64,000 bases of DNA from contig NBMB01000037.1 of NCBI GenBank assembly GCA_002084765.1, positions 10,648 to 74,647 of the forward strand. Direction: 5' to 3'. The DNA is from Candidatus Cloacimonetes bacterium 4572_55. Its GTDB lineage: Bacteria > 4572-55. This document shows, piece after piece, positions 38,716 through 49,773 of this stretch. The position numbers were made by a program, and so were the translations under genes. The stretch's first letter is position 1. Every line of letters starts with the position of its first letter. Under the pieces are notes generated by a model. That model was given only the letters and a program-made list of their open reading frames with translations, did not search any database and was not told the DNA's origin.

Positions 38716-38831
38716 AACGCGCCATCCTTTTTTAAATCCGTAGATTGTGCAGAGAAGATTTATCTGTCAATTATAGCCAATTATGTGAAATATCAAATTT
38801 TAATTACAATTTACTAACTATCAATTCGTAA

Positions 38832-41249
38832 TCAATAGAACGAGACATCCAAATGACCCATGAGATTGACGAACAACTCCCTAATTTGAATGGGTTTTTT
38901 GATACAACCGTTAAAACCAGAAGAAATCGCGTGTTTCCTATTCTTTTCTGAGGCGTTGACTATTAATGCGATAATCGGCACATCTTCTAATTCTGGATTA
39001 GTTCGAATACGTTCAACCGTGTTATAGCTGTCCATTTTCGACATTTGCAAATCCATCAGGATGAGAGTCGGCTCTATTCGTTCAGCCAACTCAACCGCGT
39101 CCTCGCCTCCTTGAGATTCAAAAATTTTTGCCCTCGAACATTTCAATATCGCCTTGATTAACATTCGGTTGCTCTTGACATCATCTGCTATCAAGATCGT
39201 CGATGTATTAAAAACGATCCGCCGATAATCCAAACCGCTCGATGTTCCATAAGAATCTAAGACGCGCCCAGGAGCCTTGACACCTTTCAACTCCAACTCA
39301 AAAACGCTGCCTATATCTGGTTGGCTTTCGACTCGCACACTGCCGTTCATCAGTTCAACCCATTGTTTCACAATCGTGAGTCCCAGACCCGCGCCCTCAT
39401 ATTTCTGGCGGTACTGCTGAAAAGCGTCAAATATGGATTCTTGAATCTCGGGCTCAATGCCAATGCCCGTATCTTCCACAGAAATAATCAAATCAATTAT
39501 ATGCTTATGCAATTTGTGCGGAACCACGCGAACACTCAGTTTTACATGCCCTTTTTCTGTAAATTTTACTGCGTTTCCCACCAGATTGAGCAACACCTGG
39601 CGCAACCGGCGTTCGTCTATATGGACCTCTTTCGGAAGATCATCGGGCAAATCTAGAATAAAATCCACGTCTTTTTGCATGAGTTTCAACAAAAAAGCAT
39701 GCTTGACTTCCTCCATCACAAGCCGCAGATTGCTCAGTACAGGCTTAGATTTCAGCTTCCCGGATTCAATACCAGCCAGATCAAGAATATCATTAAGGAG
39801 CTTTAACAAAGTTTTCCCGCTGATTTCAATGGATTTCAGATATTCACGATACACTTTATTTCGGGTTTTATTGTGCAGAATTTGAGAAAACCCCAACACC
39901 GAGTTCAACGGAGTGCGAATTTCGTGAGACATGCTTGATAAAAACGCGCTTTTCGCCTGGTTAGCACTCTCAGCCATATCCTTAGCTCGCACCAACTCCC
40001 GCTCTGTCTGCTTAAGATACGTAATATCAGTTTCGCTCACCAAAATATGGGAAAAGTCCTTGGACTTTTTTGGAATCCTTACAGACATTAAAAGAGTCAT
40101 GCGCCGCCCTTTCAGGGTTTTGCCCTCAATCTCGGTTTCAAAAATATCGGAGCCGCTAGCCATTTCAACCAATACTTTTTTGAAAATACAGCAAGAATGC
40201 GAGGAAAAAATCTTTTTAAAAGAACCAAGCAGTTGGTCTTTACTGTCTGCCTCGTAGAATTGCAACGTCACTTGATTCACATCCCATATTTTGATCTCTT
40301 TTGCCAATCGGATCACAGCATCCGGGTTCTTATCTAAGTATTCTTTGAGATCGTCCGCTCCGGATACAGGCAACGCGCGCACTCTTTGCATAACCCTGGA
40401 AAAGTCCGTATCCCAAAGAGACACCGTAGTGGACTGGAAGATATTCTTAAACCGTTCCCGACTGGCGCGGAGTTGATCTTCCTTTTTTTTTCGCTCGGTT
40501 ATATCCTCACATGCGGTCACAACGCCGACAATCTCGTCCTTTTCATCCTTGATAACAGTCGAAATGAGCTGAACCGGAAACTCATGACCATCCTTGCGCA
40601 GATTGACGCTTTCCCGGTTCCATCTCCCAAACGTTCGCATTTGATCTTGTGTCACATCGCCCCATAACTCCCTGGGGGCAAAGTTTTGGACATTCTGACC
40701 GAGCAGTTCCTCGGTCCTATATCCGTGCATATCAGCTATAGCTTGATTGACATAAATGATCTTCCGATCCACGTCGCTGATGGCAATGCCCAGTTGCATG
40801 GTCTCAACGGATTTTTTGAGCAACAACAACTCGCTCTCTTTTGACTTCAACGCTTCGTCCGCTTCTTTTTTCAGAATCTGATTTCTGGCGCGTTGCACCG
40901 ATATTTTAAGCCGAATTTTAAGCATTTTCGTATGAAACGGCTTGCCGATATAGTCATCAGCCCCGGCATCCAAAATAATTTCCAGGTCCTCCGGCTTTAA
41001 TGTCCCAGTCACAACCAAAATGGCCGTATATTGCCCCTGTGGTTGCGCTCGCACCCGACGGCACAACTCCAACCCATCTATACCGGGTAAACCCACATCT
41101 GTGACAATTAATGGGAAAAATTCGGCTTGATAACGCTCCAAAGCATCTTCGGCGTTCGTATACGCGATGGGTTCGTGCCCATTGTTCTCGATAATTTTGC
41201 TGATAAGTTTCAAGAAAATAAAATCATCCTCAATGATAAGTATTTTCAT
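38832..41249 (-). CDS. REC-PAS-PAS-histidine kinase-REC hybrid protein
   Basis: An 805-residue soluble signalling protein. Domains in order: a receiver with the phospho-acceptor Asp in VTDVGLPG near residue 51 and Lys in GKPFH; a PAS domain at about 150-270 (MHGYRTEELLG); a second PAS-like domain at about 275-400; HisKA with SHEIRTPLNSVLGF near 441; HATPase with NLVGNAVKFT and GAGLGLTIVK; and a C-terminal receiver with LMDLQMSKMD near 731. It lies 90 bases downstream of the lone receiver gene in the same transcription unit. AGGAGG precedes ATG. It has no output domain, so it acts as a phosphorelay hub. Confidence 0.93.
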   Translation of the reverse strand: MKILIIEDDFIFLKLISKIIENNGHEPIAYTNAEDALERYQAEFFPLIVTDVGLPGIDGLELCRRVRAQPQGQYTAILVVTGTLKPEDLEIILDAGADDYIGKPFHTKMLKIRLKISVQRARNQILKKEADEALKSKESELLLLKKSVETMQLGIAISDVDRKIIYVNQAIADMHGYRTEELLGQNVQNFAPRELWGDVTQDQMRTFGRWNRESVNLRKDGHEFPVQLISTVIKDEKDEIVGVVTACEDITERKKKEDQLRASRERFKNIFQSTTVSLWDTDFSRVMQRVRALPVSGADDLKEYLDKNPDAVIRLAKEIKIWDVNQVTLQFYEADSKDQLLGSFKKIFSSHSCCIFKKVLVEMASGSDIFETEIEGKTLKGRRMTLLMSVRIPKKSKDFSHILVSETDITYLKQTERELVRAKDMAESANQAKSAFLSSMSHEIRTPLNSVLGFSQILHNKTRNKVYREYLKSIEISGKTLLKLLNDILDLAGIESGKLKSKPVLSNLRLVMEEVKHAFLLKLMQKDVDFILDLPDDLPKEVHIDERRLRQVLLNLVGNAVKFTEKGHVKLSVRVVPHKLHKHIIDLIISVEDTGIGIEPEIQESIFDAFQQYRQKYEGAGLGLTIVKQWVELMNGSVRVESQPDIGSVFELELKGVKAPGRVLDSYGTSSGLDYRRIVFNTSTILIADDVKSNRMLIKAILKCSRAKIFESQGGEDAVELAERIEPTLILMDLQMSKMDSYNTVERIRTNPELEDVPIIALIVNASEKNRKHAISSGFNGCIKKPIQIRELFVNLMGHLDVSFY

Positions 41250-41339
41250 TTTATCCTCCTAATTGATTACAAATTTCATCTGAATTGATTATAAAAATTC
41301 ATAAAAAATTTTAGCCTTATTGCGCTGCGACTTTTCGGC

Positions 41340-41714
41340 TTACTTTAACACTTTCAGCATGGTTACAGATAACGAGCGCGAATCAAAGCCTTGTTTGCTG
41401 AAACAGGGAGTGGATTTTAAATCCAGATCGGTAATATTGTCCGGACTGGCAGTCAAAAATATAATCGGCACAACGGACCGTACGCGAATTCGACGGGCGG
41501 CTTCCATACCGTCAATTTCGCCAGCCAGACCAATGTCCAACAATATCACATCCGGACGCAACGATGGGAAAAGTTGGACCGCGTCTTCCCCTGTATCGAC
41601 CGCGCCAACCACCTCGCAATTCCAACGACTCAGCATCCGATTTAAAATACGCACGGTTATCTTATTATCTTCGACAATTAAGACCTTAATACCTCTTAAT
41701 CTTGATATATCCAT
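41340..41714 (-). CDS. Single-domain response regulator
   Basis: A 124-residue CheY-like receiver with no output domain. The acidic pair is in VLIVEDNK, the phospho-acceptor is Asp60 (VILLDIG), and the conserved Thr/Ser is in FLTASPD. The C-terminal part after ASPDN is short and the usual KP motif reads SKQG, so it is somewhat atypical. GAGGT lies upstream of ATG. Located between two hybrid kinases, it is the likely shuttle receiver of the HPt domain of the upstream kinase. Confidence 0.9.
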   Translation of the reverse strand: MDISRLRGIKVLIVEDNKITVRILNRMLSRWNCEVVGAVDTGEDAVQLFPSLRPDVILLDIGLAGEIDGMEAARRIRVRSVVPIIFLTASPDNITDLDLKSTPCFSKQGFDSRSLSVTMLKVLK

Positions 41715-41752
41715 ATTTCATCTACCTCTCAAATTATATCTCAAACTACCCA

Positions 41753-44700
41753 TCAAATAAATTTTTCTAATTCCAGCAATGTCAATTTATAAACATCGTT
41801 AAGTTCCATCAGAATTTGGTCAAAGTCATCCATTTTATTGCTTTTTCCCAGTTTCTCCAGATCCGCGCACAATTCAGCCATGGCCTTTGATCCCAGATTA
41901 TAACACATGCCTTTGATAGCATGAGCCTTTTTCTGCAGCATATCCACATCGTGGGCTTTAACTGCCTGGTCCAGGATAGGAAGTAATCTTTCAGCTTCTT
42001 CCTTAAAATCCTGGATCATATCCGCAAGAAATCCCGGATCATCCGGGTCTTCCATTTCTCTGAGATTATTGATAGCGTCCATATCAATAAAATCTTCGGT
42101 CGTTATTTCCATGGTATGTTCCTTTTTTAGAGTAGCTTCGCCTATATCTCCATCAGCATTATGAACCATTGCGGATCCAAATTTGTTTATTATACGCTCT
42201 AATTCTTTTAATTGGACAGGTTTGCTCACAAAATCATCCATACCTACCTTTAGGCATCGTTCCCGATATCCCTGTATGGCGTTGGCAGTCATTGCTACGA
42301 TGACCGGTCGATTTTCCCCCCATCTCTCGATAATTTTGGCGGTCGCTTGCATCCCGTCCAGATGCGGCATTTGCATATCCATAAGAATCAGATCATACCT
42401 CTTGCGTTCCAACGCGGCGAGAGCCTTCTGACCATCAGGTGCCACATCGGATGTGTAGCCCAAAAATTTTAACATGCGCTGGGCAACCTTGACATTAGAC
42501 TCGATATCCTCCGCCATCAGGATTCTCAACGGAAACGTCTCACTCAGTTTTTTATCGGTTTTAAGGAGACGCTTTTCCATGTCGTGTTTCACGATTTTTC
42601 GATCAGCCAGAATGTTGCATGCTACCTCAAAAAGCTGAGCCTGTTTAACCGGCTTGGAAATATAAGCCGAAATAAAATCGCCAACGAGCGCGGCACTCTG
42701 GAGTTGGTTTCCAATGGAAGAACTCAAGATCAGGATAGGCAGGTTATCGTTAGAAATAGTTTTGCGAATCTCTTGGCACATCTCCATCCCGTCCATTTCT
42801 GGCATGTGAAAATCGGAGACAATGAGATCAAACGATCGCCAATCTTCAAGGATATCTAAAGCCTCCCGAGCAGACGCCACGTCCACCGGAATGGCTCCCC
42901 AGTGCTGAAATTGCAACATCAGGATGCGACGATTTATATGGTTGTCATCGACGATCAAAATCCGCTTCTCCTTTATGTCTGGCGCGACGCCTGTCTGATA
43001 GTCCTCTTCTCGTCCCGGATCCGGGGTGGTTTTTATCGTAAAATGAAAGGTCGATCCCTTATCTTCTTCGCTTTCAACCCAAATTTTACCGCCCATCAGT
43101 TCCGATAATTTTTTGCAAATTGCCAGGCCCAGCCCGGTGCCGCCATATTTACGCGTAGTGGACGAATCCGCCTGACTAAATACCTGGAATAGCCTATCCA
43201 ACTTGTCAGGAGAAATACCAATGCCAGAATCCTGCACCGAGAATTGTAACATGATCTCCGAATTTTTTTGGGATAGATCCGATGAACTGAGTAAACTGTC
43301 GCTTTTCTCAGCCAAAGAAACGTGAACATAAACTTCGCCTCGCTCGGTGAATTTGAGAGAGTTCCCGACCAGGTTGACCAGAATTTGACGCAGACGGATC
43401 GGATCGCCGTGGATCCAGACCGGCACGTCCGGTTCCAAGTAATACACCAGGTCCAGCCCCTGCTCTTCTGCTTTCATGCGGGACAGATTGTACACCTCTT
43501 CGATGATCGTATATAATTGCAAATGCTGGCATTCCAATTCCAATTTACCAGATTCAATCCGAGAAAAGTCCAAGATGTCATTAATGATAATCAATAAATT
43601 TTCACCGCTGACACGGATTGTCTCGACAAATTCTCTCTGGTCATGGGAGAGTTTTGTGGTCATAAGCAACTCGGTCATGCCGATAACGCCATTCATGGGA
43701 GTTCTAATCTCGTGGCTCATGGTGGCGAGAAATTCGGACTTGGCTTGTGTAGAATTTTCCGCCGCATCCCTGGCGACCGTCAATTCCTGCTGTTGCGCTT
43801 CCAATTCCTCATTAGACACATACAGTTCTTCAGCTTGTTCCTGAGCATATTCGACCAATTTTTTCATTTCCATACGTGACTGGGCAGAATTAAATGCGAT
43901 AGCAATATTGTCGGAAGCGCGATTGATAAACTCAAGCTGGGTGGATGTGATTTCTTGAAACATACCCAACTCAACCACGGCTTTGACCATGCCTTCATAA
44001 AGAAACGGAACGATCAGAAGATAGGTCGGCGCACTGGATCCCAGCCCGGATTTCACCGTGAGATAATGGTCTGGGATATTTCTTCGGGAGATGATTTCTT
44101 TATCAGCCGCGGCTTGACCAATCAACCCCTCGCCAACCTTAATTGTTTTTGGGGTATACGATCCAACCGAATACGCGTATGCGCTCGTTAGCTCAAGATC
44201 GGCACTTTCATTTATAACATATAAAGCCCCAATAGACGCGTTAAAATATCTGGCTAAAAAATGAATCACATTTTGCGCCAGGTCTTGAATGGACAATTCG
44301 CCCCGCATTTGGTCGTTTAATTCCGTCTGTCCGGTTTTCAGCCAGCTCTGCGCCTTGATCTCTTCCATCATGTCCCGAATATTTATCACCATATGCCGAA
44401 AAGCCTGGTTGAGAATATCCTGCTTGGATTTCGGATTTACTTGAACCTGCAAATTACCGTGTGATATCTTCTCAGCGACGTCGGAAATTTCCTTGATGTA
44501 CGTTGTCATCTTTTTAATGGAAAGCAGCAATTGCCCGATCTCGTCCGTAGATTCGACCTCAATATAAACGTCTAAATCGCCTTCAGATACCTGGTTTGCA
44601 ACCCGAACCAAGGTTTTTATCGGTCTCACTATGGAGCGGGTGATAAAAAAAGAGAAAAGCGTGGTGACGATAAATAGTCCCAAACTCGATCCCGTCATAA

Positions 44701-45289
44701 GCAAAATATTTTTTTTAACAGAGATCGCCACATTTTCTTCAATATCAATTATCTTGAGTTCCATTGAGTTTACTGAGTTCCCCAACTGATTCATGAATCG
44801 ATCATATCTGAACAGTTGAGCATTGTCAGCGAGCTCTTTTGACCGAGCTATATTCCCTTCAATTACTGCGGGAATCAACTCATTCAAAGCTGTTCCTCTA
44901 AATAACCACCAGGTTAATCTCGCGTCATAAACAGCGATACTGACGATTTCGTCCTCCACAACCAGCTCTATAATTTTCTCAAATTCTGCATCTATCTCAG
45001 GATAAATCTCTTCGATTTCCAATTGTATTTGCTTTTTCTTATCGCTATCTATTTGGTTCATCAGCTTCTCTGTGAGCATCTGAATTTTATTTAACCTTGA
45101 TTCTAAAAAATATATGCTGATAATAGAATTTTTATAAAGTGTTATTTTTGTATCAAGTTCGCCATGCACTTTTACTGTATTCAAAAGCCGAGTCGATAAA
45201 AATATAAAGATAGAAAATGAAACGAAAATAGATACATTTAATAAAATTAATTTTGTTCCTATTTTAAAATTCTTAATACAATTTAGCAT
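41753..45289 (-). CDS. Membrane hybrid histidine kinase: sensor-HAMP-GAF-HisKA-HATPase-REC-REC-HPt
   Basis: An 1178-residue sensor. Two membrane helices (about 13-33 and 193-215) enclose a four-helix periplasmic sensor. HAMP follows ([20 protein letters not shown]), then a GAF domain at about 340-475, a coiled coil, HisKA with [10 protein letters not shown] near residue 525, HATPase ([20 protein letters not shown]), two receivers with Asp near 823 ([10 protein letters not shown]) and 969 ([10 protein letters not shown]), and an HPt domain with the phospho-His in [11 protein letters not shown] near 1121. This is a complete BarA/TorS-like phosphorelay chain. The gene starts 10 bases after the stop of a PstS-like lipoprotein, which may be its ligand-binding partner. 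AAGGAG precedes ATG. Confidence 0.94.
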   Translation of the reverse strand: MLNCIKNFKIGTKLILLNVSIFVSFSIFIFLSTRLLNTVKVHGELDTKITLYKNSIISIYFLESRLNKIQMLTEKLMNQIDSDKKKQIQLEIEEIYPEIDAEFEKIIELVVEDEIVSIAVYDARLTWWLFRGTALNELIPAVIEGNIARSKELADNAQLFRYDRFMNQLGNSVNSMELKIIDIEENVAISVKKNILLMTGSSLGLFIVTTLFSFFITRSIVRPIKTLVRVANQVSEGDLDVYIEVESTDEIGQLLLSIKKMTTYIKEISDVAEKISHGNLQVQVNPKSKQDILNQAFRHMVINIRDMMEEIKAQSWLKTGQTELNDQMRGELSIQDLAQNVIHFLARYFNASIGALYVINESADLELTSAYAYSVGSYTPKTIKVGEGLIGQAAADKEIISRRNIPDHYLTVKSGLGSSAPTYLLIVPFLYEGMVKAVVELGMFQEITSTQLEFINRASDNIAIAFNSAQSRMEMKKLVEYAQEQAEELYVSNEELEAQQQELTVARDAAENSTQAKSEFLATMSHEIRTPMNGVIGMTELLMTTKLSHDQREFVETIRVSGENLLIIINDILDFSRIESGKLELECQHLQLYTIIEEVYNLSRMKAEEQGLDLVYYLEPDVPVWIHGDPIRLRQILVNLVGNSLKFTERGEVYVHVSLAEKSDSLLSSSDLSQKNSEIMLQFSVQDSGIGISPDKLDRLFQVFSQADSSTTRKYGGTGLGLAICKKLSELMGGKIWVESEEDKGSTFHFTIKTTPDPGREEDYQTGVAPDIKEKRILIVDDNHINRRILMLQFQHWGAIPVDVASAREALDILEDWRSFDLIVSDFHMPEMDGMEMCQEIRKTISNDNLPILILSSSIGNQLQSAALVGDFISAYISKPVKQAQLFEVACNILADRKIVKHDMEKRLLKTDKKLSETFPLRILMAEDIESNVKVAQRMLKFLGYTSDVAPDGQKALAALERKRYDLILMDMQMPHLDGMQATAKIIERWGENRPVIVAMTANAIQGYRERCLKVGMDDFVSKPVQLKELERIINKFGSAMVHNADGDIGEATLKKEHTMEITTEDFIDMDAINNLREMEDPDDPGFLADMIQDFKEEAERLLPILDQAVKAHDVDMLQKKAHAIKGMCYNLGSKAMAELCADLEKLGKSNKMDDFDQILMELNDVYKLTLLELEKFI

Positions 45290-45299
45290 GACTTACTCC

Positions 45300-46169
45300 T
45301 TATTTTTGATGTTTTGGAGACATAGATTTTGAAGACCGAATCGGCATGAATTTCTCGGAGACAATCGCTTGTCCCTCAGGCGTCAGAATAAAATCAAAAA
45401 ACTGACGAGCGGCTCCTCTCGGTAATTCTTTAGACAACAAAATCAGGGGTCGGCTCAAGCTGTACGATCCCGATTTTACATTCCCGTAAGAAGGTTCAAT
45501 ATTGTTAATAGAAATTGTTTCCACACCGACCATATCAAAAGAAAGCGAGGCATGGGTGATCGAGTTTTCGTCCGCGGCAACATATTTTACGCAATCGTGA
45601 GGTTTATCAATCTCTTTTGTCACGCCAAAATCCGCGCCGTCTAACGCCATTTTTCTAAAAATTTCAATCGTCGCTCTTCCGCCGCCGCATCGTATTTCGG
45701 TAACAACCACAATTTCCGCGTCGTTCCCGCCGACCTCTTTCCAGTTGGTAATTTTCCCTGTAAAAATGCCTTTGACCTGTTTCTTGGAAAGGTTACAAAC
45801 CGGATTTTTGCCATTCACAAAAATAACAATCGCATCATACCCAATAATTTGGTAGTAGGGCTGTTGTTGGAGCTCCTCTTTTCTTAAAGCGCGAGACATC
45901 CCTCCAATATCAACCGTGCCGAATACAACTGCCTTAAATCCATTTTCAGAACCTAACAGACTGATAGAGCTAAACTTAATCTTTGTTTTTTCTTCAAACA
46001 CTGTGGCTGCTTTCGGCATGATGCCTTCACCAATAGTCGATGAACCTTCATAAGAAAGCGGTTTTATTTCCTCTGTTTTTTTCCCGCATCCACTGAGGGA
46101 TACGAATACAAAACCACTTAACAGTAGTAAAATTGTCGCTACATGAATCGCTTTATCTCCACTTCTCAT
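45300..46169 (-). CDS. PstS-like phosphate/oxyanion-binding lipoprotein
   Basis: A 289-residue lipoprotein with lipobox LSGC near residues 24-27. It has the PstS-type ligand loop (EGSSTIGEG), DIGGMSRALR, FTGKITNWKEVGG and a C-terminal FDFILTPEGQAIV, so it belongs to the PstS/PBP-like-2 family that binds phosphate or similar anions. No pstCAB transporter genes are present; it is the first gene of an operon with a hybrid kinase, a receiver and a second kinase. A sensory role is therefore more likely than transport. GGAGGTGAA stands before the ATG. Confidence 0.88.
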   Translation of the reverse strand: MRSGDKAIHVATILLLLSGFVFVSLSGCGKKTEEIKPLSYEGSSTIGEGIMPKAATVFEEKTKIKFSSISLLGSENGFKAVVFGTVDIGGMSRALRKEELQQQPYYQIIGYDAIVIFVNGKNPVCNLSKKQVKGIFTGKITNWKEVGGNDAEIVVVTEIRCGGGRATIEIFRKMALDGADFGVTKEIDKPHDCVKYVAADENSITHASLSFDMVGVETISINNIEPSYGNVKSGSYSLSRPLILLSKELPRGAARQFFDFILTPEGQAIVSEKFMPIRSSKSMSPKHQK

Positions 46170-46215
46170 ATTTCACCTCCATATCTCACTTCCGAATTAC
46201 AAAAAAATACAAATG

Positions 46216-46253
46216 ACGAAATTCGATCCGCAAATTACGCAAATTATCGCTCT
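46216..46253 (+). repeat. Short copy of the dispersed repeat at the 3' end of tatD
   Basis: The block gacgaaattcgatccgcaaa then ttacgcaaattatcgc matches the left half of the long copies (tcacggaaatcgatccgcag, attacgcagattatcgc). The TAA stop codon of tatD lies inside it. Confidence 0.65.
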
Positions 46254-47026
46254 TTGATCGGTATTTCCGACTCTATCCGAAAAAAACGGGACGCGTTCCG
46301 ATATGTTGTTTCCTCGACCTCTTGCAGAGAGACATTTTTCACCTCCGCCACTTTTTTCGCTACATACAGGATATGAGACGGCTCGTTCCTTTTCCCTCGA
46401 TAGGGTGCTGGGGTGAGATAGGGACAATCGGTTTCAATAACGATCTCGGAAAGTGGGATATGCGCCAGAATATCCGGTGCCACGCTTTTTTTGAACGTCA
46501 ACGAGCCGCCAAAAGCCAGCATATATCCTCGTTTCAGAGCTATTTTCGCCATCTCAAGATCGCCGGAAAAGCAATGCAACAGCACGTTCCGAGCGTTTTC
46601 TTCCTTCAGAACGCGCATCACATCTTCATGCGCGTCACGGTCGTGGATCACGATTGGGAGGTCCATTTTTTGGGCGAGACGAATCTGCGTGCGGAACACC
46701 TCTTGCTGCGTATCACGTGGAGAGAGATCATAATGATAATCCAATCCGATCTCGCCGACAGCGACACTATTTTCATCTTCCGCCAATTCCGCCAGCCGGT
46801 CCAGATGAGTTGGGGTCCATGTTTTTGCGTCGTGAGGATGCACACCGATCGCGCAATAGATTTTGGGGTAGCGTCTCGCCAGCGTGACCGCGGCTTCGCT
46901 ACTCGGCAGATCAAATCCGACTTCTACGAGCCGATCCACGCGGTTATCAAACGCTCGCTGAATCGTATCTTCTCGATCCAGATCATATTTTTCATGATTG
47001 ACATGGGTGTGCGTATCAAATAGCAT
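46244..47026 (-). CDS. tatD: TatD family metal-dependent hydrolase (DNase)
   Basis: A 260-residue TIM-barrel hydrolase. It has the N-terminal metal-binding FDTHTHVNHEKYD, IGVHPHDAK, VAVGEIGLDYH, the His in VIHDRDAHED, LLHCFSGD, and the Asp in IETDCPYLTP. TatD proteins are magnesium-dependent 3'-5' exonucleases linked to DNA repair. The gene stands alone on the minus strand, followed by the signalling operon 75 bases later. Its last codons and stop lie inside a short copy of the dispersed repeat, but the protein is of normal length. Confidence 0.95.
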   Translation of the reverse strand: MLFDTHTHVNHEKYDLDREDTIQRAFDNRVDRLVEVGFDLPSSEAAVTLARRYPKIYCAIGVHPHDAKTWTPTHLDRLAELAEDENSVAVGEIGLDYHYDLSPRDTQQEVFRTQIRLAQKMDLPIVIHDRDAHEDVMRVLKEENARNVLLHCFSGDLEMAKIALKRGYMLAFGGSLTFKKSVAPDILAHIPLSEIVIETDCPYLTPAPYRGKRNEPSHILYVAKKVAEVKNVSLQEVEETTYRNASRFFRIESEIPIKER

Positions 47027-47134
47027 ATTTCATCCTAAGATAATGGTTAATGAAGAATGGATAATGAATAATTAAAAGTTACATAACTTATTTTATATCA
47101 ACAAAATAGCGAGAATAAGAAACTATGATTTTTC

Positions 47135-47163
47135 TTGACTTCCTACGGTCTACGCGTTATAAT
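47135..47163 (+). promoter_or_regulatory. Sigma-70-type promoter for the secreted protein at 47287
   Basis: TTGACT at 47135-47140 and TATAAT at 47158-47163 are separated by 17 bases. The gap from tatD to the next gene (47027-47286) otherwise holds an AT-rich aatggataatgaataatt stretch related to the interior of the dispersed repeat. Confidence 0.75.
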
Positions 47164-47286
47164 ATAGTCTGTAACATGCGAATTGTCAATCCGATATTAT
47201 CCAAAACACCGACGATTTGGAACTCGCGTTACAAAGTTATTTCATGATTCGTCATAGTGAACACATCCCTGTTTGGAGGAATGCTT

Positions 47287-49770
47287 TTGTCAAATCGAGC
47301 TATACGACGAATTTCCTTTATCTTTTTTATTCTATTTATCGGTCTATTTATCGGACTATCAAGGGAAGCGTTTTGTCAGGAATTAGTTTGGCAGCCTTAT
47401 ATTCGCGTGGACAGCAATGAACTGGGCGAGCGTGATCAAAGCCCGAAGGTTGTTATAACGGATCAAGGCAGCGCCTCGGCGATATGGAAAAAAGTCACGA
47501 TTTCTGGAGAATTTCTGCTCGTCAGGCAGATCATGCCCGATATTACCCCTGCCGATACAATCACGGGTCCAGTCAGTCGGATCGACAACTTTTCTGCGAC
47601 GTCTTTGGATGCGGATAATCTGGTTGTCTGTTGGCAATATGGCACAGAAAATATCCATAGCCGAATCTATGAATCCACGTCAGACACCTGGCGTGAGTCT
47701 TTTACGCTCCCGAACTCGGATCAAACAGTATCCATGCCTTTTCTGCACGAGACCATAGACGGGAATGTGTGGCTGATCTACTTCCATCTCAAATCGACAT
47801 GGACGCTTATCTGCCGGCAATATGTAGATTTAGACGGGAACGGCATTCCGGAATTTTTCTCTGATCCTCCTCAAGAAATCGCGTCTCTGTCCTCAATCCC
47901 CATTGCCCCGCCGGCTGCGACAAATGATCAGGACACGCTCTGGGTGTCGTGGACCGAGCGGGACATCTTGCCCTCGGAACAATACCGGATTAAAACGTCA
48001 AGTCGAGTGCAATCGATCTGGTCAGAGCCGGCGGACGTGTTCCAAAATCCTGATCCTCTGACTGGATTATCGATTGCCTCTCAAAATTTGCCGGATCAGA
48101 CAAATCGATTGTGGCTCGTTTGGACAACGGAATTTGAGAATCGAACGTTGGAGAAACAGATTTCGGTCAGCCACTGCGAAAACTGCGACGATTCACCTGA
48201 CTGGACCTATCCCGACTTTCTACCGAGCCAATCCCTGATGAATGACCATCCTACAATCGTCGCGGATAACTGGGGTCTTGTCTGGATCGGCTGGACCTCG
48301 GAAAGCGGCAACCGGACTATTCCGGATGACGACGTTATTTTCGGATTTTGGAAAGATAGTGATAACAATAGCGAATGGGAGGAAATCCTGGAGCGGAATA
48401 ATCCCATGATCAACATCGGAGATGATCACTCGCCCTTTTTTGCGCATGATCAAAAAGAGCTCCTTGTGAGCGCGTGGATACAGGGTTCGGATGTATACGC
48501 GGCGATCGGCAACATGCGTCCGGATTGCCCATTGAGCGGATTTTATCCAGGGTTGGGAGAAGAAGTCGCCACCCAATCCTTTGATTTTCGCTGCGACTTT
48601 CCTCCTGGGCCGGAAGAGCTTCAGAAATTTGCGTTCTTTGCCTTTAGCGATAATGTAGGCGAAACATTCATCTCGCTGTATGGAGAGAATGCTGTCCGGG
48701 TCGAGTTGGGGGACAATAAGAGCTATTCCTATCGGGTTCAAACGCTCGACAGCGAGGAACTCAATTCGGAATGGACGTCCGCGATGACGTTCTATGTAAA
48801 CTCGGAACAGGAGCCGCCCCTGTTGACCGGCGATCTGACTGTGGACAATCTGCAAGAAGGCGTTGTTGATACCAATTTCCCCAGATTTCGTTGGGAAGTG
48901 CCCACTGATGCGGACCCGCTTGACGACGAGACCACGATCTCCTTTGAATTGCAAATTGACGCGTCCTTTGCCTTTGATTCGACCGATTTGCTTACATTTC
49001 CGATTCCAGAGCAGAGAGAATCGTATCAGATTTCTCAGGGACTTCCAGAAGATAGTCAATTTTTTGCCCGCCTTCGAGCGATTGATAGGACGGGTCTTGT
49101 CTCAAATTGGATGCCAATTGTTGAATTTTTTGTCAATCGTTCCAATGACGCGCCCACGGTGGGATTGCTTTCACCTCAAGGAGGCGAGATCTTTTCAGGA
49201 TTGACAAGTATCGAGTGGGAGACATCGGACAGCGAGTCTGATTCGTTGATAGTTGGCTTGGAGGTAAGTTTGGACGACGGCGACTCGTGGAGCCAACTGC
49301 CGAATGTGGATGAGAGAGGGATATCTCTTTCGGAAAATAGGGGGGATTATGCTGTGGATTTCAACAAATATGAAAGCTCCCATCAAGCGAGAATTCGTAT
49401 AACTGTGACCGATTTCCCCGGATTTGCCTCAACCATTCAGACAAGCGGGAGCTTTACCATATCGAATCAGACGTTTAACTGTTTACCGAGGGTGATCTCC
49501 CCAAATTCTGCAAATAATGAAACGCAGATTTCGTTCACTTTGGAAAAATCCGCGGACGTATCGCTCAAAATATATAGTCTGGCAGGAAAATTAAAGCGTG
49601 TTCTGATCCAAGAGCAGTTTTTCAATAATGGATCATATACAAAAAGATGGGACGGACGGGACGCAGACAATGGTCTTGTCCCGCCTCGCCCCTATTTATG
49701 CGTCCTGTCGATCAACGACGGGGAACAGATAAATATCCAGAGGATAAAAATCCTGGTCACTCCGAAATAG
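47287..49770 (+). CDS. Secreted beta-propeller/Ig-like protein with FlgD-like C-terminal domain
   Basis: A predicted 827-residue exported protein with a signal peptide over about residues 1-31 ending near FCQ. The first half has repeated blades with Trp-rich strands (LWVSWTERD, LWLVWTTEFE, LVWIGWTSESG, LLVSAWIQGSD), as in sialidase-like propellers. The second half has fibronectin/Ig-like domains (FRWEVPTDADP, ISLSENRG) and ends with a FlgD-Ig-like domain (VSLKIYSLAGKLKRVL, WDGRDADNG). TTG 47287 is the preferred start because GGAGG sits seven bases upstream; GTG 47257 lacks a site. Function beyond export is unknown. Convergent with rtcA. Confidence 0.8.
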   Translation: MSNRAIRRISFIFFILFIGLFIGLSREAFCQELVWQPYIRVDSNELGERDQSPKVVITDQGSASAIWKKVTISGEFLLVRQIMPDITPADTITGPVSRIDNFSATSLDADNLVVCWQYGTENIHSRIYESTSDTWRESFTLPNSDQTVSMPFLHETIDGNVWLIYFHLKSTWTLICRQYVDLDGNGIPEFFSDPPQEIASLSSIPIAPPAATNDQDTLWVSWTERDILPSEQYRIKTSSRVQSIWSEPADVFQNPDPLTGLSIASQNLPDQTNRLWLVWTTEFENRTLEKQISVSHCENCDDSPDWTYPDFLPSQSLMNDHPTIVADNWGLVWIGWTSESGNRTIPDDDVIFGFWKDSDNNSEWEEILERNNPMINIGDDHSPFFAHDQKELLVSAWIQGSDVYAAIGNMRPDCPLSGFYPGLGEEVATQSFDFRCDFPPGPEELQKFAFFAFSDNVGETFISLYGENAVRVELGDNKSYSYRVQTLDSEELNSEWTSAMTFYVNSEQEPPLLTGDLTVDNLQEGVVDTNFPRFRWEVPTDADPLDDETTISFELQIDASFAFDSTDLLTFPIPEQRESYQISQGLPEDSQFFARLRAIDRTGLVSNWMPIVEFFVNRSNDAPTVGLLSPQGGEIFSGLTSIEWETSDSESDSLIVGLEVSLDDGDSWSQLPNVDERGISLSENRGDYAVDFNKYESSHQARIRITVTDFPGFASTIQTSGSFTISNQTFNCLPRVISPNSANNETQISFTLEKSADVSLKIYSLAGKLKRVLIQEQFFNNGSYTKRWDGRDADNGLVPPRPYLCVLSINDGEQINIQRIKILVTPK

Positions 49771-49773
49771 ACC

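Noticed and set aside
41340-41714. Pseudogene of a longer response regulator
   Set aside because: The receiver has its Asp, acidic pair, start and ribosome binding site; single-domain receivers are common in phosphorelay operons.
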